A stretch of DNA of 64,000 bases from Stenotrophomonas maltophilia (GTDB taxonomy: Bacteria; Pseudomonadota; Gammaproteobacteria; Xanthomonadales; Xanthomonadaceae). The DNA is taken from assembly GCF_039555535.1 (NCBI RefSeq), contig NZ_CP154630.1, forward strand, positions 4,663,001 to 4,727,000, written 5' to 3'. Shown piece after piece: positions 50,740-58,961 of this stretch. The number at the start of each line of letters is the position of its first letter. Position 1 is the first letter of the stretch. The notes below the pieces were generated by a model that saw only the letters and a list, made by a program, of their open reading frames with translations, was not told where the DNA came from and ran no database searches. The position numbers were made by a program, and so were the translations under genes.

Positions 50740-51536
50740 CAGACGGTCTCCACGGCCTTGGCGGCCTTGTTGCGTTCGTTGTTGCGGCGGATGATCTCGC
50801 CGGCCAGGCCCAGGTAGGCCACGCCACCGCGCGAGGCGCGGTCATAGCCGACGATGCTCTGGCCATGGCTGGGCGCTTCGGCCAGGCGCACGTTGCGCGG
50901 CACGATGGTGCGGAACACGCGGTCGCCGAAGTGCTCGGTGAGCTCGGCCGACACCGCGTTGGCCAGGTTGTTGCGCACATCGAACATGGTGCGCAGCACG
51001 CCTTCGATCTCCAGCGCCGGGTTCAGGCTGGTGCGCAGCGCTTCGATGGTTTCCACCAGCGCGCTCAGGCCTTCCAGTGCGTAGTACTCGCACTGCATCG
51101 GCACGATCACCGAATCGGCGGCGGCCAGCGCGTTGAGCGTCAGCAGCGACAGCGCCGGCGGGCAGTCGATCAGGATGTAGTCGTATTCGTCGCGGATCGG
51201 CGCCAGCGCGCGCTTCAGGCGCTGCTCGCGCTCGCTCTGGCCCATCAGCTGGATTTCGGCGGCGGTCAGGTCGATGTTGCCCGGCAGCAGGTCGTAGCCT
51301 TCGGCAGTCTGCACGCGCACATCGGCGGCGCTGTTCTCGCCCAGCAGCAGATCACAGGTGGAAGCGGCCAGCTCACGCTTGTCCACGCCGCTGCCCATGG
51401 TCGCGTTGCCCTGCGAGTCCAGGTCGACCAGCAGCACGCGCTTGGGGGCGTTGGCCAGGGAAGCGGCCAGGTTGACGGCGGTCGTGGTCTTGCCGACGCC
51501 ACCCTTCTGGTTGGCGATGGCGATGATGCGGGCCAT
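50739..51536 (-). CDS. parA: Chromosome partitioning ATPase ParA
   Basis: A 265-residue ParA/Soj ATPase. It has a deviant Walker A (NQKGGVGKTTTAVNLA), LLVDLDSQGNAT (Walker A') and DYILIDCPPALSLLT (Walker B). It moves the ParB-bound origin region. The open frame extends upstream to 51632, but the ATG at 51536 gives the standard MARIIAIANQKGG start. Gene order rsmG-parA-parB is conserved in proteobacteria. Confidence 0.96.
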   Translation of the reverse strand: MARIIAIANQKGGVGKTTTAVNLAASLANAPKRVLLVDLDSQGNATMGSGVDKRELAASTCDLLLGENSAADVRVQTAEGYDLLPGNIDLTAAEIQLMGQSEREQRLKRALAPIRDEYDYILIDCPPALSLLTLNALAAADSVIVPMQCEYYALEGLSALVETIEALRTSLNPALEIEGVLRTMFDVRNNLANAVSAELTEHFGDRVFRTIVPRNVRLAEAPSHGQSIVGYDRASRGGVAYLGLAGEIIRRNNERNKAAKAVETV

Positions 51537-51649
51537 GCAGGTGTGCCTCGTCGACGGATGGTTGGGACCGGTCATTATGCGTACAACCGGCCCCGGGCGG
51601 AAATCGTGAATCGCCAACCTCTTGTTCCACAAGGGGCTGGCGATGGCAA

Positions 51650-52288
51650 TCAGGGGCCTGTAACAGTGACCAGGTGGCGTTCGCCGGCCAGGCCGGGCAC
51701 GCTCAGCGGGGTCACCTCGCGCACCTGCCAGCCAGCCGGCAGCTCCGCGATCTCCTCATGGGGATAGACGCCCTTCATGGCCAGCAGTACGCCACCGGGG
51801 CGCAGCAGATGGCCACCGACACGGACGATGCCGGCCAGGGTGTCCATCGCGCGCGCGGTCAGCTGGTCGTAGCGACCGGCCTCGTCCAGGGCCTCGGCGC
51901 GCGATTCGGCCACGCGGGCGTTGTCCAGGCCGAGCTGGCGCACGGCTTCGCGCATGAAGCGCGCCTTCTTGCCGTTGCTCTCGACCAGGGTGACCTGCAG
52001 GCCCGGGCAGGCGATCGCCAGCGGGATGCCGGGCAGCCCGGGGCCGGTACCGAGGTCGGCCAGGCTGCCATCGTCCACGAACGGCTGCATCGCCAGCGAA
52101 TCGAGCAGGTGGCGGGTGACCATCTCCTGCGGATCGCGGATGGCGGTGAGGTTGTAGGTGCCGTTCCAGCGGTGCAGCAGGGCCAGATAGCGCAGCAGCG
52201 GCGGCGCCAGTGCGGCGTCCAGGCCCATGCTGGCCAGGCCCTGTTCCAGCGTGGCGGCCACGCTGGCGGGAAGTGGGTGTTCGCTCAT
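51650..52288 (-). CDS. rsmG: 16S rRNA (guanine-527 N7) methyltransferase
   Basis: A 212-residue class I methyltransferase. It has the [20 protein letters not shown] block and the SAM-binding [17 protein letters not shown], as in RsmG/GidB. It methylates G527 of 16S rRNA; loss gives low-level streptomycin resistance in other bacteria. The 113 bases before parA contain only an imperfect hairpin around 51620-51645. Confidence 0.95.
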   Translation of the reverse strand: MSEHPLPASVAATLEQGLASMGLDAALAPPLLRYLALLHRWNGTYNLTAIRDPQEMVTRHLLDSLAMQPFVDDGSLADLGTGPGLPGIPLAIACPGLQVTLVESNGKKARFMREAVRQLGLDNARVAESRAEALDEAGRYDQLTARAMDTLAGIVRVGGHLLRPGGVLLAMKGVYPHEEIAELPAGWQVREVTPLSVPGLAGERHLVTVTGP

Positions 52289-52327
52289 GCCAGCATTATC
52301 GCCGGTTTTGCACGCCGATTCCCCGCT

Positions 52328-52927
52328 TCAGTGCGGATACCAGGCCAATGCGGCGCGGAACTGCCCGGTGGCCTGCCACTCATGTAGATGCCAGCGCGCG
52401 GCCTCGCCCAGTTCCGGGTCGCACCAGCGCAGGTGCAGGGCGCCATCGGCCCCTGGCGCCAGCTGCAGGCGGTGCAGGCCGAACGAGATGCCCTGCCCGT
52501 GCGCTTTCAGCATCGCTTCCTTGGCGCACCACACGCGGAAGAACCAGTGCTCGCGGCCGGCCTCGTCCAGGCTCTCCAGCCAGGCCACCTCGGCGGGGTG
52601 GAAGAAGCGCTGCACGATTTCCAGCAGCCGCGCGCGCGGCCGCAGCAGTTCCAGGTCCACGCCCAACCGCACGCCTTCACCCAGCGCGACCAGCAGCACC
52701 TCGCCGCTGTGGCTCCAGCCGGTGCCGTAGTGCGCCAGTGCGCCGCTCAGTTCCGGCCGGCCCTTGTCATCGCGGACCAGCGGCAGCGTCTCGGGGTCGG
52801 CACCCAATGCCTGCGCCAGCACCTGCCGCGCCTGCGGTTCACCGCGGTGACCCGGCACGTGCGGGCAGCGCCAGACCGTCACCGGACCGAAGCGCCACGG
52901 GCCGTCGAGGGTGGCTGGCAGGCTCAT
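52328..52927 (-). CDS. Sfp-type 4'-phosphopantetheinyl transferase
   Basis: A 199-residue phosphopantetheinyl transferase. The signature pair is visible: GVDLELL (metal-binding Asp/Glu) and FRVWCAKEAMLKAHG (WxxKEA). It converts apo carrier proteins to the holo form using coenzyme A. No carrier protein gene is adjacent, so the two aryl-polyene carrier proteins at about 8 kb are natural clients. An upstream ATG at 52954 would add nine residues; MSLPATLDG seems the better start. Confidence 0.92.
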   Translation of the reverse strand: MSLPATLDGPWRFGPVTVWRCPHVPGHRGEPQARQVLAQALGADPETLPLVRDDKGRPELSGALAHYGTGWSHSGEVLLVALGEGVRLGVDLELLRPRARLLEIVQRFFHPAEVAWLESLDEAGREHWFFRVWCAKEAMLKAHGQGISFGLHRLQLAPGADGALHLRWCDPELGEAARWHLHEWQATGQFRAALAWYPH

Positions 52928-53011
52928 CCGCACGCGCCCATCACGCAATTGCACGACGGGTTCACGGCCGTGCGCGTCAACTGGTCACAGTTCCCCACCG
53001 GAGGTTCGATC

Positions 53012-53263
53012 ATGGGTATCATCATCTGGCTGATCGTCGGCGGCATCGTAGGCTGGCTGGCCAGCATCATCATGAAGCGCGATGCCCAGCAGGGCATCAT
53101 CCTCAATATCGTGGTCGGCATCGTCGGCGCGCTGATTTCCGGCTGGCTGTTCGGCGGCGGCATCAACGAAGCGATCACCCTCCGCACCTTCCTGTTCTCG
53201 CTGATCGGTGCGGTGATCCTGCTGGCGATCGTCAACCTGTTCACCCGCAAGAGCATACGGTGA
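53012..53263 (+). CDS. GlsB/YeaQ/YmgE-family small membrane protein
   Basis: An 83-residue protein with three hydrophobic helices and the glycine-rich pattern WLIVGGIVGWLASIIMKRD, then GIILNIVVGIVGALISGWLF. Transglycosylase-associated proteins of this family are stress-induced membrane proteins of unknown mechanism. A GGAGG site lies 8 bases before the ATG. It is divergent from the phosphopantetheinyl transferase. Confidence 0.9.
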   Translation: MGIIIWLIVGGIVGWLASIIMKRDAQQGIILNIVVGIVGALISGWLFGGGINEAITLRTFLFSLIGAVILLAIVNLFTRKSIR

Positions 53264-53271
53264 TCTGAGGG

Positions 53272-53338
53272 GTAGCGCCGGGCCATGCCCGGCGTCTCCC
53301 TGCCGCCGCTGTGCTCGCCGGGCATGGCCCGGCGCTAC
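53272..53338. repeat. SMAG-type repeat, GCCGGGCCATGCCCGGC subtype
   Basis: GTAGCGCCGGGCCATGCCCG with its inverted partner ending GGCATGGCCCGGCGCTAC. It fills the gap between the GlsB-like gene and the convergent xthA, which ends 1 base later. Confidence 0.82.
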
Positions 53339-53339
53339 C

Positions 53340-54107
53340 TCAACCCAGCTGCACCCACGCCGGCGCATGGTCGCTCGGGCGTTCCCAGGTGCGCGGCTCG
53401 CGGTCGATGCCCGAGGCCACCGCGCCGCCCTTCAGCGCATCGGAGACCAGGGTCAGGTCGATGCGCAGGCCCAGGTTGCGGCGGAAGCCGGCCGCGCGGT
53501 AATCCCACCAGCTGAACACACCGGCTTCGTCGTTGTGCAGGCGGAAGCCATCGTGCAGGCCCAGCTGCAGCAGCTTGTTGAGCGCGCCGCGCTCGGCGGT
53601 GGAGGTCAGGATGTGGTTGTCGTTCCACACCTCCGGATCGTGCACGTCGCGCGCGTCCGGGGCGATGTTGAAGTCGCCCATCACGATCAGCTTCGGGTGC
53701 CGCTGCAGTTCTTCGGCGATCCAGGCATGCACTGCCTCGAGCCAGCGCAGCTTGTAGTCATACTTGTCGGTGCCGATGTCCTGGCCGTTGACCACGTACA
53801 GGTTGATCACCCGCAGGTCGCCGAAGGTACCGGCAATGACGCGCTTCTGTTCGTCCTCGAAGCCGGGAATGCCGATCTGCACGTCCTGCGCCGGCTCACG
53901 CGACAGCAGTGCCACGCCGTTGTAGGTCTTCTGGCCGGCGAACACGCTGCGGTAGCCGGCGGCGATCAGCGCAGAGTCGGGGAACTTGTGGTCCTCCAGC
54001 TTGGTTTCCTGGATACCGACGATGTCCGGGCCGAACTCCTTGAGCCACTGCTCCAGGTGCGGCAGGCGGACATTGAGCGAATTGACGTTCCACGAGGCGA
54101 TCTTCAT
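53340..54107 (-). CDS. xthA: Exodeoxyribonuclease III
   Basis: A 255-residue AP endonuclease/3'-5' exonuclease of base-excision repair. It has SWNVNSLNVRLPHLEQWL, GIQETKLEDHKFP (catalytic Glu), GDFNIAPDARDVHDP and the C-terminal ERPSDHAPAWVQ with the catalytic Asp-His. Length and motifs are complete. It acts in the cytosol. Confidence 0.95.
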   Translation of the reverse strand: MKIASWNVNSLNVRLPHLEQWLKEFGPDIVGIQETKLEDHKFPDSALIAAGYRSVFAGQKTYNGVALLSREPAQDVQIGIPGFEDEQKRVIAGTFGDLRVINLYVVNGQDIGTDKYDYKLRWLEAVHAWIAEELQRHPKLIVMGDFNIAPDARDVHDPEVWNDNHILTSTAERGALNKLLQLGLHDGFRLHNDEAGVFSWWDYRAAGFRRNLGLRIDLTLVSDALKGGAVASGIDREPRTWERPSDHAPAWVQLG

Positions 54108-54157
54108 GGGGGCATTCTACCCGGGTGGGCGGGGCTGGGCTCGGCCTGGATTCCCGT

Positions 54158-54232
54158 GTAGAGCCGAGCCCATGCTCGGCTGCATTGATCGGGCACCCAG
54201 CCAACAGCAGCCGAGCGTGGGCTCGGCTCTAC
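54158..54232. repeat. SMAG element
   Basis: GTAGAGCCGAGCCCATGCTC and an inverted copy with one change (GCCGAGCGTGGGCTCGGCTC), upstream of xthA. Confidence 0.83.
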
Positions 54233-54277
54233 AGAAGAATCGGGCCCTGATTCAGTAGAGCCACGCCTTGCCTGGGT

Positions 54278-55687
54278 TCACCGCAGCAGCAGCTTCAACA
54301 ACCCTGCAATCTTCGAATACGGCGGCCGCAGCCGGTCGCTGGCCGCCCAGCGTGACTGCCACAGCACCGGCAGCCGCTTGCTCATCGCGTCGAACCCGGC
54401 CCGGCCGTGGTACGCGCCCATGCCGCTGGCCCCTACCCCGCCAAACGGCAGGCCATCGGCGGCGAAGTGCAGCAGCGTGTCATTCACCGTCACCCCGCCC
54501 GCCACCACCTGGCCGAGGATGCGCTCCACCGTCGCCGTGTCATGGCTGAAGGGATACAGCGCCAGGGGCCGGTCACGCGACAGCACGTCGGCCAGCGCAG
54601 CATCCAGATCCGGATAGGCCCGCACCGGCAGGATCGGCCCGAAGATCTCCTCGCGCATCAGGTCCAGGTCGTCCGGCGGGTCCAGCACCACGGTCGGCAC
54701 CAGCAGGCGCTCACGGTCAGCACGCGCATCATCCACCTGCGCCAGCGGAATCACTGGCACACCGCGTTCGCGCGCCTGCGCCAGATAGCCCTGCAGGCGC
54801 CGGTACTGGCCTTCGTTGATGATGCGCGTGTAGTCGTCGGCATCGCTGAAATCGCCGTAGCGCTCGCGCACCTGCTGCTGCAGCGCCTGTACGAACTCGC
54901 GCTGGCGAACGGTATCGATCAGCACATAATCCGGCGCGATGCAGGTCTGGCCGGCGTTGAACCACTTGCCGGTGGCCAACCGCGCGGCGGCCTTGTCCAG
55001 CGGGAAATCGCGACAGACAATCGCCGGCGACTTGCCGCCCAGTTCCAGCGTGACCGGCACCAGATGCTCGGCTGCGGCGGCCATCACCTTGCGGCCAACG
55101 GCCGTCGAGCCGGTGAACAGCAGATGGTCCAGCGGCAGCGACGACACCGCTGCGGCCACATCCGCCCCGCCCTGCACCACCGCCACCCGATCGGGCGGGA
55201 ACACACTGGCCAGCAGATCGGCCAGGAACGCGCTGGTGCGCGGCGTGTGTTCAGAGGGCTTCAGCAGCACGTGGTTGCCAGCGGCAATCGCGGTGGCCAG
55301 CGGCACCAGGGCCAGCGTGACCGGGTAATTCCAGGGCGAAATCACCCCGACCGCGCCCAGTGGCGTCGGCCGCAGCTGCGCGCGCGCCGGCCACAGCTTC
55401 CAGCCCGCCGATGCCCGCTGCGGCTTCGACCAGCGCCGCAGATGGCGGCGCAGGTGGTCGATGGCCGACAGCACGCTCATGCCATCGGCCAGTTTCGATT
55501 CGGTGTGGGCGCGGTGGCCGAAGTCCTCGGCGATGGCCTGGGCCATTTCGTCCAAGCGCGGCTTCAATGCCTCGCGCAGGCGGTGCAGGTCATTCTCGCG
55601 CTGGTCGAGCGAAGGGCGCTGCGACTGCCAGGCGCTGCGCAGGGTGTGCAGGATGGCGGGGAGGTCGGCTGGGGCGATGGTGGTCAT
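54278..55687 (-). CDS. Aldehyde dehydrogenase (coniferyl aldehyde dehydrogenase-like)
   Basis: A 469-residue ALDH. It has GVISPWNYPVTLALVP (NAD binding), FTGSTAVGRKVM, the catalytic Glu in VTLELGGKSP and the catalytic Cys in NAGQTCIAPDYV. The group with this short N-terminus and Cys-Ile-Ala-Pro-Asp motif contains coniferyl aldehyde and long-chain aldehyde dehydrogenases. A hydrophobic/basic C-terminus (SKIAGLLKLLLR) may contact the membrane. The start at 55687 is preferred over 55729 because the extra residues lie in a repeat. Confidence 0.92.
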   Translation of the reverse strand: MTTIAPADLPAILHTLRSAWQSQRPSLDQRENDLHRLREALKPRLDEMAQAIAEDFGHRAHTESKLADGMSVLSAIDHLRRHLRRWSKPQRASAGWKLWPARAQLRPTPLGAVGVISPWNYPVTLALVPLATAIAAGNHVLLKPSEHTPRTSAFLADLLASVFPPDRVAVVQGGADVAAAVSSLPLDHLLFTGSTAVGRKVMAAAAEHLVPVTLELGGKSPAIVCRDFPLDKAAARLATGKWFNAGQTCIAPDYVLIDTVRQREFVQALQQQVRERYGDFSDADDYTRIINEGQYRRLQGYLAQARERGVPVIPLAQVDDARADRERLLVPTVVLDPPDDLDLMREEIFGPILPVRAYPDLDAALADVLSRDRPLALYPFSHDTATVERILGQVVAGGVTVNDTLLHFAADGLPFGGVGASGMGAYHGRAGFDAMSKRLPVLWQSRWAASDRLRPPYSKIAGLLKLLLR

Positions 55688-55696
55688 GGGCCGATT

Positions 55697-55721
55697 GTAG
55701 GGTCGAGCCGTGCTTGGCTCG
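55697..55721. repeat. Single GTAG hairpin, degenerate SMAG unit
   Basis: GTAGGGTCGAGCCGTGCTTG followed by GCTCG is a lone stem-loop directly upstream of the aldehyde dehydrogenase start, at the border of the lower-GC patch. Confidence 0.55.
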
Positions 55722-55814
55722 CATGCCAACCTTCACGTCCTGGCACGGGGTCTCATTCGGACACCTCCCAACCGCCTTGCATGCGTTCACCCTCGCATGC
55801 AAACCCGTCCATCA

Positions 55815-56357
55815 CTACGCCTTCTTCTGGTCGGTAGGTTCTGCCGGGCATGACTGAGGTTCTGGCAACTCAAGCGGGATTTTGATCGGGTACTCGGGGC
55901 TGCTGTACGCGTAACAGGAGGTGGTGACCTGAATCTCATCGCAGGGCAGGAAATGCACGGTGATGCCGCAGACGTCCTGGCCGGTGTAGTCCGGGACGGG
56001 GACGACTTTGCTTTGCCTGCGCTTCTGCGCCAGGATTTTTTCTCTCCAAGCCAGAACTTTGGACCAATCTTCTGTCCCAGGAAAATCTATCGAGCTTCCT
56101 GCACCCGTTTCCCAGTCAACCCGCACCGTCAGCCCCGGATACCAGCGCTCTGGTGCACCGTAGCAGCAGCCTCCACCCCCGCCTTGATATGGGCCAATGA
56201 TGTCAACGGCTGAACGACCATCGACACTGAACCGGTTGATCGCCCAGTGGGTGTGGTTGACGCCATAGATCGCACTCGCATCCACAGCGTAGGCAGACAA
56301 GAGCAGAGGTGGGCCAGCAAGAAATGCCAGCGCCACGCGCTTCAAAGCAAACATCAT
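55815..56357 (-). CDS. DUF3304-domain secreted protein
   Basis: A 180-residue exported protein. The signal peptide starts MMFALKRVALAFLAG; the mature part has NHTHWAINRFSVDGRSAVDI, then GGGGGCCYG and WYPGLTVRVDWE, the marks of DUF3304. As I recall, these proteins often sit beside type VI secretion phospholipase effectors and may be immunity or accessory proteins; no effector is present here. The ATG at 56357 follows a GGAG site; an ATG at 56384 would add nine residues. GC content is lower than in most of the window. Function not established. Confidence 0.78.
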   Translation of the reverse strand: MMFALKRVALAFLAGPPLLLSAYAVDASAIYGVNHTHWAINRFSVDGRSAVDIIGPYQGGGGGCCYGAPERWYPGLTVRVDWETGAGSSIDFPGTEDWSKVLAWREKILAQKRRQSKVVPVPDYTGQDVCGITVHFLPCDEIQVTTSCYAYSSPEYPIKIPLELPEPQSCPAEPTDQKKA

Positions 56358-56408
56358 TGAAACTCCATAATGTATAGCCCTCATTTCTTGTCCGAGGGCA
56401 CCAATGCC

Positions 56409-57026
56409 CTACTCAGGCGCAAACTCCCGCCTCCAGTCACGCAGCATCTCGACCTCCCGCGCGATCAGTGCTGATTCTGCTGCGGGCGCGTCGGAGAACT
56501 GTTCGCCCGACACTGGAATCCTCTTCAGGGGGACATTCCGATCACCTACGAAGAAGTGGGGTGTAAAGCAGTAAGGCTCATCCCCCGATTCCGTGGGCTG
56601 CTTCACCAACGTCGCGAACACGGCATTCGTCGGCACGCTCGGTTTGGCGGCTGAACACCACGGATGCGACGAGACGATGTCCTGAATCCGCGCACCAGCC
56701 CGACGTAACTCCGTGGGACTGAAAACCTTGCCGAGAGAGACGCGATGTACCCGATAGGTGTCGACTTCCGGTTGCGCCTCGACAAGCCATCCTGAGTTGT
56801 CATGCGATGTGCAACTGCAATCGCAGGTCACCAGCGTTGCGTTTGGTACGGCGTTGTTCCAGGACAGCCAGACCTTCTCTGTCTTGCAAAGTTGTTTGAT
56901 CACGGGCGATCTTTCCTCGACTCGCAGGCTTCCCTGCGGTGTCGCACCGTCGGCAGCTACATGCGTTTCAGCGCCAGCCGCTGACGCTGAGACAGTGATG
57001 ATCGCTGCCAGAAGTACCCTGCGCAT
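56409..57026 (-). CDS. Secreted Cys-containing protein of unknown function
   Basis: A 205-residue protein with a clean signal peptide (VLLAAIITVSASAAGAET). Cysteine groups TCDCSC and single Cys near LCKTEK, PWCSAAK and PYCFTP suggest disulfides in the periplasm. I do not recognise a domain. It precedes the DUF3304 gene by 51 bases on the same strand, so the pair may be an operon. Composition is lower in GC than the core genes. Confidence 0.72.
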   Translation of the reverse strand: MRRVLLAAIITVSASAAGAETHVAADGATPQGSLRVEERSPVIKQLCKTEKVWLSWNNAVPNATLVTCDCSCTSHDNSGWLVEAQPEVDTYRVHRVSLGKVFSPTELRRAGARIQDIVSSHPWCSAAKPSVPTNAVFATLVKQPTESGDEPYCFTPHFFVGDRNVPLKRIPVSGEQFSDAPAAESALIAREVEMLRDWRREFAPE

Positions 57027-57269
57027 GTCCCGATCCGATTCGATGAATCACACATGCTATGGGGCGTACTGACGAACAAAGGGAGTTCGGGCCATTTGCG
57101 TCAGAAGTTGGCAGTTCTTGCTAGAAGCCCCCGTCTTCCGTGTGGCTGGATACGTCATCCCGCACCGGTACGATCAAATACTGGGCTGATATGTAGATTC
57201 GTACTTGTTTCATTGCCGCACGACGTCAGCGCGCTGAAGGTAGTGTTCCACCTCCAATAACATGCGTAG

Positions 57270-57992
57270 ATGCGACGCGTATTTGCATTTCTGACCGGAT
57301 GTCTTCTCATGGCCGGAACTGCCGATGCCAGCGAGCAGTCCATTGATGTCGCGGAAGTCGGCCTGAACGCCGAGCACGAACACATCCCGTTGGTAGGCGA
57401 CACCCTGGCTGCCGTCGTCGGCGATCTCGAGGGCGATGCCACACCCGGTGCCAGTATTGGCAGGGTGCTCGAGATACTTGCAGAGAGACTCGAACGTACG
57501 ACCTGCTATCTACAGCCCCCCGTCAAAGACAGCTCACGTTCGTCCGGCGTGACCTGCGGCGGACCCGATGTAGACAGCGTCTTCCCGTACTACACCGCCT
57601 TGCGGCAGGCGAAGACACCAGCAGAGCACGAGAGTCGGGGCCGTCGCTTCCTGGACGCCTATACGGCGTTGCTCAGGGATGCGCCGGATGTCGCCCTCAC
57701 GCGACCAAACGAAGATGAGGCGGCAGATGGGTTGTTACATGTGCTCTTCCCGTTCAAGGCCTGGGACGAGAAGCTGAACGTTCCACGCCATGACGTGTAC
57801 TTCCCGTTTGTTCCTGTGTGCAACCTCGTTGTCGCTCGCGCTGCGCGCTGCCCGGAAGCCGACCAGTTGCGCAGAAAGATCGAGCAGGCAGGCGATGAGA
57901 GTGAACAGCGCTTGTTGTGCATCAAGGAGTTCTCGAGGCGACAGCTGGCGGAGGAAGGTGAATGTCCCGAAGTGACCAACACGAGCCCCTGA
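57270..57992 (+). CDS. Secreted protein of unknown function
   Basis: A 240-residue protein with a signal peptide (VFAFLTGCLLMAGTADAS). The Cys in TGCLL does not make a convincing lipobox. The mature part has a few cysteines (TCYLQPP, VTCGG, VCNLV, RCPEAD, LCIKEF, ECPE), which suggests periplasmic disulfides. No known domain. It is transcribed away from the preceding pair; the 243 bases between (57027-57269) are AT-richer and probably hold two promoters. The stop shares a base with the next start. Confidence 0.7.
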   Translation: MRRVFAFLTGCLLMAGTADASEQSIDVAEVGLNAEHEHIPLVGDTLAAVVGDLEGDATPGASIGRVLEILAERLERTTCYLQPPVKDSSRSSGVTCGGPDVDSVFPYYTALRQAKTPAEHESRGRRFLDAYTALLRDAPDVALTRPNEDEAADGLLHVLFPFKAWDEKLNVPRHDVYFPFVPVCNLVVARAARCPEADQLRRKIEQAGDESEQRLLCIKEFSRRQLAEEGECPEVTNTSP

Positions 57993-58681
57993 TGCCCATC
58001 GCATGCTCCCGCCTGAAGATGACGGTTTCCTGGAGAATGAACTTGTTGAGCTTGATCTTCACTCTGCTTGCAACACTGGCTTCAACAGAGGATACGAAGG
58101 CTGGCAGCGGGAGATGGGTGCACGCTGGCAGCAACATCACACTGCGATACGACGGCGAGGAGAGCGGTCGCTACCGGAACCTGTCGGTGATGAAGCAGGG
58201 CAAACTGGTGCGCCGCATGGCACTCGGCAAGCGCTCGTACTCTCTGTTCGAGTACGACCCCGATCCGACGACGTCCCCTGACGGTCGGTATGTGCTTGTC
58301 ACTGACTTGGAATCCGGGGAGGTTGGCTTGACGGATGGGCGCGGTTCTCTGCATGAAAGGCAGTACTGCGGTTTCATCGACACACAAAGCGGCTGCCTGT
58401 TCGCGCGTCAGACCGGGCAATTCTGTGGAGGGCAGTTCAATGACGCTGGCGCCTGGGTATCTTCGGCGCTTCCAGAGCTGATCCTTGCTGATGGGCGCCC
58501 CACCGCGGAGGACTATGTCTCAGGCCGCCTGAGTCCCTCGGATGCACCCGATGGTTCCCTCGACAATCTGCTTCGCTGCGACCCACCAGGCCCAGGCAAC
58601 AGAGACCACTACGAGAAGCTGATCGATGCGGGGATCTTTAACGTCACTCCCTCGCAGAGAAGGGCGCTGTACGGCGGGTAG
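57992..58681 (+). CDS. Secreted protein of unknown function, coupled to the previous gene
   Basis: A 229-residue protein. The start at 57992 overlaps the previous stop (TGATG); in-frame ATGs at 58019 and 58037 are alternatives. The stretch MNLLSLIFTLLATLAS serves as the signal sequence. The mature part is beta-rich (TLRYDGEESGRYRNLSVMKQ, then a PDGRYVLVTDLESGEVGL segment resembling one propeller blade) with cysteines in QYCGF, SGCLF and QFCGG. I do not recognise the family. It completes the four-gene orphan patch. Confidence 0.68.
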   Translation: MPIACSRLKMTVSWRMNLLSLIFTLLATLASTEDTKAGSGRWVHAGSNITLRYDGEESGRYRNLSVMKQGKLVRRMALGKRSYSLFEYDPDPTTSPDGRYVLVTDLESGEVGLTDGRGSLHERQYCGFIDTQSGCLFARQTGQFCGGQFNDAGAWVSSALPELILADGRPTAEDYVSGRLSPSDAPDGSLDNLLRCDPPGPGNRDHYEKLIDAGIFNVTPSQRRALYGG

Positions 58682-58735
58682 AGCCTACTGTTGATCGACT
58701 GCACCAGGCTCTAACTTGCACTGCCTACCGCGATT

Positions 58736-58774
58736 GAGTCAGATCCCTTTCGCATGCGAAAGGGATCTGACCCC
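58736..58774. repeat. Palindrome of the GGGTCAGATCCCTTT family
   Basis: GTCAGATCCCTTTCGC, AT, GCGAAAGGGATCTGAC with outer bases. It lies downstream of the orphan secreted-protein genes and probably marks their transcript end. Confidence 0.78.
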
Positions 58775-58878
58775 GGGCGCGATACGGGCTGTGGCTTCGG
58801 ATGCTTGTCAACCGCGATGACGGCATTGAGTGCTGTCTGTTCGCGTCTGCGGAATTCTGTGCCGCGCGTTGCGCGGTC

Positions 58879-58900
58879 GCCGAGCATGGCTCGGCGCTAC
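58879..58900. repeat. Single SMAG half-unit
   Basis: GCCGAGCATGGCTCGGCGCTAC is one hairpin in reverse orientation (CTAC end). No partner is visible. The gap 58682-58961 contains this, the palindrome above and the transporter terminator, with no gene I can support. Confidence 0.6.
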
Positions 58901-58909
58901 AGGGAAACG

Positions 58910-58935
58910 AAAAGGCCGCGGTCTGCACCACGGCC
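58910..58935 (-). terminator. Intrinsic terminator of the MHS transporter gene
   Basis: On the minus strand GGCCGTGGT pairs with ACCGCGGCC (one mismatch) around GCAG and is followed by UUUU. Confidence 0.8.
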
Positions 58936-58961
58936 TCTCCTTCATCCGATGAACATCATTC

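Noticed and set aside
51620..51645. A parS-like site (TGTTCCAC) near parA
   Set aside because: Only the left half matches the consensus TGTTCCACGTGGAACA; the right half (AAGGGGCT) does not. It looks more like part of an imperfect hairpin.
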